Assembly (NCBI GenBank): GCA_947652605.1
Contig: OX393581.1
Span: forward strand, 32,482,788 to 32,546,787
From: Elmis aenea
Lineage: Eukaryota > Arthropoda > Insecta > Coleoptera > Elmidae
Reading direction: 5' to 3'
Length of the DNA stretch: 64,000 nucleotides
Under the pieces are notes generated by a model, which saw only the letters and a program-made list of their open reading frames with translations, was not told the DNA's origin and made no database searches. The translations under genes were made by a program, and so were the position numbers. This document shows, one piece after another, positions 58,415 to 64,000 of the stretch. The first letter of the stretch is position 1. Each line of letters starts with the position of its first letter.

Positions 58415-58960
58415 TTATGCATGAATAATTTTGCGTAAAATATAAGATTTTTGTATAAGTTCAATATGTAATTTTTTTCTTCTTCTACTTCTTCGTTTTC
58501 TTTTTCTTCTTCTTATTCTTACGCCTCTATCGTTAGGTGTGAGGTTTTTGTGAATTTTTATTAATGTGGCCTCTTTTTGTCTGCTTCCCTCCATCCCCCA
58601 TATTTTTTTATCTCTTGTTAGTTCTCCAATATTACTCCACTGGATCCCTCTGTTTGTGGCAGCTTCTTTCGCCTCCTCACTCCAAGTTTCCCTCGGTCTT
58701 CCTTTTCGATTTTTACCTCCTATTCGCACCTTATAGGCTTTCCTGGGCACTCCATCTTCTCCCATTCTATATGCATAACCTAGCCATTTTAGTTGTGCCT
58801 CTTCGATGTTTTGTTGTATTAGCTGTACTTTTAGGTTTTCTCTATGAATTTCTATCCTTATTTTGTCCCTACGCGTTTTACCTTCAATTTTTCTTAAAAA
58901 CCTCATCTCCATAACTTTGATACGACTTTGTTGCTTTTTAGTCGTGGTCCATAATCGCAT
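58415..58960 (-). pseudogene. LINE retrotransposon 3' fragment (ORF2 C-terminus)
   Basis: The open frame reads LWTTTKKQQSRIKVMEMRFL, RKIEGKTRRDKIR, QLKWLGYAYRMGEDGVPRK and GKNRKGRPRETWSEEAKEA. This is the conserved tail found after the reverse transcriptase in many insect LINEs (MRFLRxI, LxWxGHxxRM, GRPRxTW). The 3' end is a GAAGAAG-rich tract. The reverse transcriptase and endonuclease are absent (5' truncation). Confidence 0.7.
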
Positions 58961-59273
58961 ATGTAATCTTACTAATTTTAATTACAATTTTCTTAGATAA
59001 TTTAAAATCGTATTTTATCAACACATTGATCTGACAAAAACTCGCGTTCGAAAGTAATAAAATGTTTTACACAAATAAATATAGATATAAAAGGATCATA
59101 CTAGGAATTCAAAACAGTTACGAACTTTTGAACATAAAATTGCTAAACTAGTCATTACATTATAAATGTTTGAGCGACTAAGAAAACCGTTTCTCACTTT
59201 GGAATTGATGATATCGTTCCTAATTACTAACAAACGGAGCAACCGTGACGTACCAATAAAAAGGTTTTATAAG

Positions 59274-60314
59274 CAGGGACTAAAAACGAAAAAAATTCCG
59301 TTCGTTTCTGTTCGGAACGAAAACGAAATATATCGTTTTCGTTCTTTTCGTTCTAACCGAAAAAATTCTTTTTTCGTTTTCGTGAACCGAAATAATAACG
59401 GTTAAAACCGGTTTTACAATATTTTTTTGTCGTCAAAAAATCAATTTTTTTCTAGTCACCACAACCCTCTATAAATACGATAACAATATTTGCGTCTCAA
59501 CTAAAATATAAACGATGACGATGGGGTTTGATCACACGATCTTTATCTAAAAATATGAAAATATAGCAAGTGCTGTTTTAAATTTGTTTTAGTACTAAAA
59601 ATCTATGCATTTGAATTAAATAAGATCCTGCTGTAATTATTTAAATAGACAAAAGTATCAATTCAAGTGGATAATTTACTAAATGTTATAAATAAAAAAG
59701 ATATTTAAAAAAAACTTATATAACTTGAAATATACTTTAACTTTATAGTTTGTACATAGCATACAATATACATTTTCACATTCCGTTAAATCTTACTAGC
59801 AACACATTTTCCAATAAATCATCTTATACATTAGTCCTTTTCGAAGTAAGAATAAATTTTACTATTATTATGTCTAAACGCAAATAAAACATACACATTG
59901 ATAATATATATTCAATCAAGTGTATATTCTATATTGATGATCTAAAAAACAAATTAGAAATAAAGAATATCTGTACCGTTAATTGTGTTACACGAAATTG
60001 CAAGTATAAACAATAAAGTTGTTAATACATATTCACGTAAATATATGGAGAAAAGTAAAGCTCACTTATTTCAAGTGAGATTTTTTACTGCCTCGTGGAG
60101 TCTCCCCAGCACAGAAGGTAAATTCGCGTTTGTGTTTAACAAATAAAATTGAAATAGCGACAAAACCGGTTAAAACCGGTTTTGGAAAATATTTATTTCG
60201 TTTTCGTTCTTGAACGAAAAATAATAACTCCGTTTTCGGTTTCGTTTTCGTTCTTAAAAAAATTTCGGTTAATTTAGTTTAACGTTTTCGTTTTCGTTCC
60301 GTTCTCAGTCCCTG
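59274..60314. mobile_element. hAT element with GAAAACGAAA reiterations
   Basis: TTTATAAG flanks both sides (59266-59273 and 60315-60322). The termini are CAGGGACTAAAAACG and CGTTCTCAGTCCCTG. Both subterminal regions consist of repeated CGTTTTCGTT units and AAAACCGGTTTT. The centre is AT-rich and non-coding. Confidence 0.88.
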
Positions 60315-60885
60315 TTTATAAGTATTAAATGGTAAATAAAGATGCCTGAGTAAATGGCAGCAAAAAAATTGTCAGTTTAATAAAATTTGCTTCAGTAAAG
60401 TTTAAATGTCAAGTAACTATGGATTGTGGCAGTAACTCACAGTTGATGGCAAAGGACAATGGTTGGGGCAGAACGCCGGTGAAATATGTAAAAACCAAGT
60501 CTTGTGTGTGACATGATACTGATACAGTTGTTAAAAACAGGACATGTTCAAACGAAGTACTTTGTAGATATAAAGATGACGTTAAATTTATGTTTAATCC
60601 ACCAAAATTATTTTTCTCACAATTTTTTTATAACATTTTAAAAGGTATGATGACATGAGACTTGTGGTGTATGATAATGTGTTGGTTACTCACTAAAATA
60701 TTAAGATTCAAATGCAATCTGAAATGTTTACTACAGTTATATACGAAATAGTGCAATTATAAAAATTTCTATAAAATACGAACATTGTTTTAAAAGGTAT
60801 AAAGGATGTTTTGTTTTGTTTGGAGGATAAGATTATTTTTTATAAAAATTTTAAGCAAGTATAGAAATGGTGTAATAAATATATA

Positions 60886-61415
60886 GTGCGCGGCAAAAGT
60901 ATGAAATAAATTCATTAAGACAAAAACAATTTTTTTTTTGAAAAAAATCCTCGGACAAATCAACTTTATTTTTCAAAGAACCAAATTGTTTTTATTACAC
61001 TTAATTCGATCTTGATCTTTATTTGTTTTCGAGTAACATCCTTTTTTTGTTTCTGATGCGGCTTTTAATTCTTTAAATGACAGTATAAAAATTTCGACAT
61101 CTTACATTAGAAAATTTTCGAACAAAACACGGTTGAAAATTGAAAAATCAAAATTTTATTATTAACAAAAATTGAGGTTTTTCAATTTTCAATTGTGTTT
61201 TGTTGGAAAATTTTCTTACCCAAGGCTTCAACATTTTTATACTCTTATTTAGAAAATTAAAAGCACTATTAGACTCAAGAAGGTGTCATTACTCGAAAAC
61301 AAATAAAGATCAAGAATTGATTCTAATGAAACAAATTCTGTTTAAAAAAAGTTAAAATGGATCTAAAAATATTATTTTTATTTTAATGAATTTATTTCAT
61401 ACTTTTACCGCCTAC
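60886..61415. mobile_element. Foldback element, AAAAGTATGAAATAAATTCA ends
   Basis: The two halves are inverted copies meeting near 61155. Shared pieces include GCGGYAAAAGTATGAAATAA, TTGATCTTTATTTGTTTTCG and the AATTGAAAATTGAAAAA region near the centre. There is essentially no spacer. The target duplication is not resolved. Confidence 0.75.
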
Positions 61416-61656
61416 TTTCTAGTAGTAGTATATAAATATTTAGTAGTTATTTATTTAAACAGTAATATCATATATGTAGAACTAGATATATTTTTTACAG
61501 CAACCGCAAATTCTTTTTGAGTATGAAAAATGTGAGCAATTCTTAAAGCAAACCGTACATTTAAAGAGTAAAGCAGCATTATAATCTTGTTTCAAACTTA
61601 ATTACTGTTCAGACAAAACAGTTGACTGTTTGATCAACTTAAATATTGACAGAAAT

Positions 61657-61718
61657 AGCTATTAGTTGTAGCTATAATCAGTCCTCTTCTACTCTATGGC
61701 GCAGAGGCGTGGACGTAG
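61657..61718 (+). pseudogene. Small LINE fragment (LLYGAEAWT motif)
   Basis: The frame reads AIISPLLLYGAEAWT then a stop. This motif sits just upstream of the tail seen at 58415-58960 in many insect LINEs. Here it is in the opposite orientation. Confidence 0.5.
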
Positions 61719-61755
61719 AAAATTTCTCCAGACAGAAATATGATATAAAGGGCAA

Positions 61756-62325
61756 ATTGATAACGTTGGTTTCTCCTGTTGCTTGATTAGGTTCAATTAA
61801 ACAAAGGTTTGCTGTTTTTCAAAAACAGGTTTATTCCTTATAAAATTCATTTTTTAAAAAAAGATCCTACATGTTTCGCCGCATCTATTTTCTCGGCATC
61901 CTCAGGTATGTTTTTTTAAAAAAAATATGAAAATTGTATTATTATTAAAAAAAATGTACCAGTAGAATTTTTAACGTGTTTATGCCGTGTAAAATTTTGT
62001 GTTTGTTTTAAAAAAATATTGTAATATAACAGTTTTTAATATGTAAAAATTCCTTAATGTGTTAATTTTCTACAATTACAACGTCTAAATTAATTTAAGT
62101 TTCTATTCATCATTTTAAACTAAACAAATTTTCAATGTTTTGAACAAATTTTAACATCTTGTAACTCAATATTATATTACAATTTTCATAATTTTTAAAA
62201 AAAAAACATCACTGAGGATGCCGAGAAAATAGATGAGGCGAAACATGTAGGATCTTTTTTAAAAAAAGAATTCTATAAGGAATAAACCTGTTTTTAAAAA
62301 CCAGCAAACCTTTGTTTAATTGAAC
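61756..62325. mobile_element. Foldback element beside the LINE fragment
   Basis: Arms at 61792-61913 and 62209-62325 are inverted copies: TTCAATTAAACAAAGGTTTG, GATCCTACATGTTTCG and TTTCTCGGCATCCTCAG. The 12-base direct repeat ATAAAGGGCAAA at 61744-61755 and 62326-62337 may be a target duplication. Confidence 0.7.
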
Positions 62326-64000
62326 ATAAAGGGCAAACACATACGAGGGTCAAGAGGAATTTATTGAGATAAAAATACGGTAAATATTTTTAAATTGTAT
62401 TTTAAATAGGTTTAAAGTAGTTTCCTTAGCAATAATGCTCTTTACCATTCTTACTTTTTACTCAAATCACCCAAATCAACAAAATATTGTAGGTATAATT
62501 TTTATTTATGTTTGGCAATTTTTTAAAAATTACTAGTGATAGTGTTTTGTTAATTATAAGCGTTTTTTTTAATATCCAGCGCCAGCGCTGTAAGCAGCTT
62601 TTAACTTGTTTACACTTTATCAAAGTTTCAAGGACTCGAATTTAAATAATATCCACACGTGTGTATCTCGGACAAAAAATCGACTAAATGTATCGACAAA
62701 TATCTATATTGGTAGTAATTAGAAGAAATAAATTTGTTAATCGGCAAGAACCAATTAGTAAACAAAATCGATATGATAACGTCCTTGCCTACGAAATGGA
62801 TCTAAGTACCACACCTTACATTCTATTTCTATGCAACGTAAAAAATGGCAGTAGTCCTAGCAAGTATTGAATAACATACAACGTAATAGATGACGTGTAT
62901 GACGAGTGGGTGAGTGTAATATGTATTTTTGCATATAGTGAATTATATATTCCGCCTTTGTTGTATACTATGTATATAGCAATAAAATAAAATCCATGCC
63001 TGCGTTTGAAGGTTATTTTGTACCCACGGGTGTGCCCTCAGATGCCAGTATTAATAGACGTGGAAATTTATATTTTATCTACAATTTATTACGTATTACA
63101 TAAGATCATTGTGAGCGAAACACCGACAAATTTATTAGTCTAAAACTTTCGACATCAATGGACACTGATTTTGATTTATTATGAAATAAATATTAGATTG
63201 TTAAAGCATTTACATCATTTGATCCATTTTAAAACTGTAACAAATTAGTTTTATAAAATTTGTTGAATTTTCTGCAATTAATTGTCAAATGAAACGCCAG
63301 GGCTTAAATAGAAATCTGTATAATGAAGTGTTACCCGATAATAGCAATTATTGCCGGCCTACAGTAGCCAACAAATTAAGACCGTCAAATGCATTGGCTA
63401 CTTTTTGTAGGTATCAAATATTTTTGTCATATCAAATAATAGCCTGAGCCTAAATCGTAATCGGCTTTGTAAAAGAAATTTAAAATAGCGTTCTGGGTCA
63501 CTAATATAAAATTTACTTTTATTTTTTAATTTGAAGTTAATAAAGGATCAATGCTTAAAAAACTTTTTAATTTACAGAATTAAAAAGTTTATTCACTTAA
63601 ACAAACTCGAATTTTATTTTTGCAGACTTTTTAACGTAAAATTGTGTCTCAGAATTTAAAATTATATTAAGAAAGATATTGAATAATTAACGATTAAAAC
63701 TGACCAACTCGATCTAATGTAAATATATTTTAATTACTTCAATATAATATAATACAACCCAAGTTTTACTCCGCTAAAATAAAAGATCTATAAAACAATA
63801 AAATAATAAAACAAACATTTTGTTCCGGTCTTTCCTTACAGAGATTTGTGTTTTCTTAAGAAACGTTTTAAAACTTGTTTATGGAAGCATTTTGTTTTAA
63901 GATTAAGCTAGATATAGTGAACTTTGTTCCTAAGATGTTGTTATATTCGTATACTAGTTATACATAATATTTCTCCACAAAATTGTTAACTACAAAATAG

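Larger units (their letters stand above)
55215..64000 (-). other. Upstream intron or promoter region of Ets98B (8.8 kb visible)
   Basis: It holds a hAT MITE (57109-57345), LINE fragments (58415-58960, 61657-61718), a hAT element (59274-60314) and two foldbacks (60886-61415, 61756-62325). No upstream Ets98B exon was recognised. A stop-free - strand stretch near 60420-60590 and a GC-richer patch near 63020-63065 are not explained. Confidence 0.5.

Noticed and set aside
58564..58914. 116-codon + strand frame
   Set aside because: Shadow of the LINE fragment on the - strand.
59274..60314. CRISPR-like or satellite array of CGTTTTCGTT units
   Set aside because: The units are irregular, without spacers, and bounded by hAT termini and an 8-bp duplication.
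60418..60590. Candidate upstream Ets98B exon on the - strand
   Set aside because: Stop-free and ends at GTGAGT, but not recognisable and without a clear acceptor or start.

Overview
This window looks like a piece of an insect nuclear genome. It is AT-rich, it has large introns with standard GT-AG borders, and its three protein-coding genes all have recognisable animal counterparts. A beetle is my guess, with low confidence. I see no bacterial or organellar features, no rRNA or tRNA gene and no CRISPR array. All gene models were built by hand from splice sites, reading frame and remembered family sequence; no search was run.

Three genes are supported. (1) A complete CD151-type tetraspanin lies on the + strand: five coding exons between 1133 and 22755, encoding 253 residues, with every intron in phase 0 and a likely upstream ORF in the 5' leader. 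(2) A complete TMEM237 orthologue, a ciliary transition-zone membrane protein, lies on the - strand: four coding exons from 33757 down to 23061, encoding 491 residues. Genes 1 and 2 are convergent, and their poly(A) signals are interleaved within about 35 bases. (3) The 3' part of an Ets98B/Ets4 (SPDEF-family) transcription factor lies on the - strand: PNT-domain exons at 55214-55060 and 43246-43123, and an ETS-domain exon at 37665-37319. Its N-terminal exons were not found and should lie upstream, at higher coordinates or beyond 64000.

Nearly everything else is intron or intergenic DNA full of small, dead DNA transposons. Several can be delimited exactly by target-site duplications (TSDs): hAT-type elements with 8-bp TSDs (5034-5462, 10074-10305, 30516-30714, 51722-52541, 59274-60314, and less perfectly 19089-19305 and 57109-57345), another 8-bp-TSD element of unclear family (21789-22226), piggyBac-type MITEs with TTAA TSDs (3799-3964, 32377-32763, 50673-50880), and a pogo element flanked by TA (38728-40063). 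Transposase remnants of pogo, mariner and hAT type are present, along with LINE 3' fragments, a tRNA-like SINE, and several long foldback elements, the largest being a near-palindrome of about 2 kb (19313-21294) and an inverted repeat spanning about 4.3 kb (23480-27770).

I did not find a convincing new multi-gene system. The most unusual items are the tail-to-tail junction at 22962-22993, three different inverted-repeat MITEs packed end to end at 50482-51097, nested insertions at 13871-14492 and 35031-35498, and the large foldbacks, which could form RNA hairpins inside introns.
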